A DNA stretch of 64,000 nt, taken from Phytophthora hibernalis (Eukaryota; Oomycota; Peronosporomycetes; Peronosporales; Peronosporaceae). Below, piece after piece: positions 63,088 through 64,000 of the stretch (within the stretch, counting starts at the first letter, position 1; every line of letters starts with the position of its first letter). The DNA lies in contig JAAKBF010000377.1 in NCBI GenBank assembly GCA_012656075.1, positions 1 through 64,000 on the forward strand. Direction: 5' to 3'. Under the pieces are notes generated by a model. That model made no database searches. It was not told where the DNA came from and saw only the letters and a program-made list of their open reading frames with translations. A program made the position numbers and the translations under genes.

Positions 63088-63549
63088 TTGCGAGAGCGTC
63101 AGGAAAACGCCAGTATACGGCGCCTGCAACAAAGCGGAAGAGAGGAACTCGTCGGCTTCGTGGACATGCGTTCGCACTGCGACCAGGCCGCCGAGCTACA
63201 CCTGCAAGACGCTTCCCGCTCGAGAGCTCCTACCCCTATTTCGGCCGAACATCGTGACGCCGAGCACCGGGTCAAGTTGGCCAAGCAAGCCTTGATCAAG
63301 GACGCTGAGGAGCGTGTCCAGGAGATCCGCCTGGAGCTGGACCAGCACCTGCACGTTGGCCGAGGACTGCCGAGTTCAAGTCCGGGAGAATGTCCCGCAT
63401 CCTGGCAGGAAGGCTGCGCGCCACGAGGCTGTGCTGCTGGACGAGTACTAAGCCCGAGCTGCGCAAACGGAGCCGCTCCTGCGGCTCAAGTGGAACTTAC
63501 TACGACAGCATCTGGGATGGCTACAAATGATGTGGCGTACCTAGCTTAG
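63088..63549 (+). pseudogene. Coiled-coil ORF following the membrane segments (G5)
   Basis: 153 codons. Residues about 15-95 have a high heptad tendency (EHRDAEHRVKLAKQALIKDAEERVQEIRLELDQHLHVG). The last third is Cys/Ala/Ser-rich and looks out of frame. It may be the C-terminal part of the membrane protein above. Confidence 0.45.
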
Positions 63550-64000
63550 GATGCGCCGCTAAAGAGATGACGGCAGTTAGGTCCAAGTGCGCACAGAAGG
63601 AACGACACGAAGCCTCGTACCTGCAGGCACGAGGTGAGGACGGATGGCGCGGCGGCCGACGGAGCCACGCAGAGGTCGCGGCGGACGGCTGTCACGGCGG
63701 GACGGAGGGCGCGAGGAGGACGCCAGGTGAGTGAAGTAGTGCTGGTGTTTGGCACGCCAGGAGCGCAGCGCAGGCTGACGCTCCTTCTACAATGTCAGTC
63801 GTAAACTTTCCGAAAGCAGAGCAGAGCAGAGAAAACAAAAGATCGCTAGCGAAGACATTTATTTGTTTTTGCTTTAGTGTCCCCACTTGCTGCTGCTGTT
63901 ACGACTTCCGCCACCTCGCTCGTGGCCAACCTAACAACCCCGGACTTTGCAGCACCCTCCCCAACAGCTTGAGGAGGGTGTGCGACACAATACTATCAGA
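63550..64000. other. Window end without a recognised gene
   Basis: GC-rich (63600-63730), then a short GCAGA repeat (GCAGAGCAGAGCAGAG, 63818-63833), and a hairpin with arms CACCCTCC (63953-63960) and GGAGGGTG (63973-63980). It may be the edge of another repeat. Confidence 0.35.

Noticed and set aside
1..64000. tRNA or rRNA genes, CRISPR arrays, bacterial operons, telomere repeats
   Set aside because: No cloverleaf with intact boxes, rRNA-like core, regularly spaced repeats with unique spacers, or telomere-type array was seen. The PBS is the only tRNA-related sequence.

Overview
The window is eukaryotic and looks like a retrotransposon graveyard from an oomycete, most likely a Phytophthora or a close Peronosporales relative. 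I infer this from the domain style of the Ty3/gypsy and Ty1/copia polyproteins, from short GT..AG introns and from an oomycete-like initiator in the LTR. No intact cellular gene, tRNA, rRNA or CRISPR array was found. Nearly every coding region is a broken transposon gene.

One Ty3/gypsy family (called E here) makes up about two thirds of the window. In its own sense an E element reads: LTR of about 885 bp (TGTGGTG...CACGACA), primer binding site, gag, protease, reverse transcriptase (RT), a decayed RNase H, a second RNase H with its catalytic residues, integrase, chromodomain, a pair of conserved stem-loops, a long gene on the OPPOSITE strand, polypurine tract, LTR. The second RNase H plus a chromodomain fits the oomycete Chronos group as I remember it from the literature (not checked). 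I do not recall the antisense gene being described there. It is P/S/T-rich with a coiled coil, basic stretches, a SUMO-interaction-like motif and two likely introns, and it is my best candidate for a new system.

Layout. 1-3710: decayed E copy E0 (+) ending in LTR-1. 3711-4658: copia RNase H and 3' end. 4659-18464: E1 (-), the most complete copy, with its antisense gene at 5604-9172 (+). 18465-18795: start of another E copy (E2), sharing LTR-3 with E1. 18796-22564: pieces of a second chromodomain gypsy (G2, -). 22637-26081: dead copia element (+), cut by LTR-4 (26082-26970). 26971-28205: copia fragment plus E gag start. 28206-33172: gag and protease of a third gypsy (G3, +), interrupted by an E fragment. 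33362-44702: E4 (-). 44703-57963: E5 (+). 57964-59342: unidentified broken gene cut by LTR-7. 59734-61490: fourth gypsy (G4, -). 61529-61843: a different LTR, followed by broken membrane-protein and coiled-coil ORFs (G5) to the end.

E4 and E5 form a giant inverted repeat with arms of about 7.25 kb (35227-42512 and 44703-51940) and a 2.2 kb spacer. LTRs are shared between neighbouring copies, copia fragments sit between LTR and gag, and recombination joints recur, so the region has been rebuilt repeatedly by recombination. All three E copies carry the same RT frame breaks, so they were probably non-autonomous before they were duplicated.
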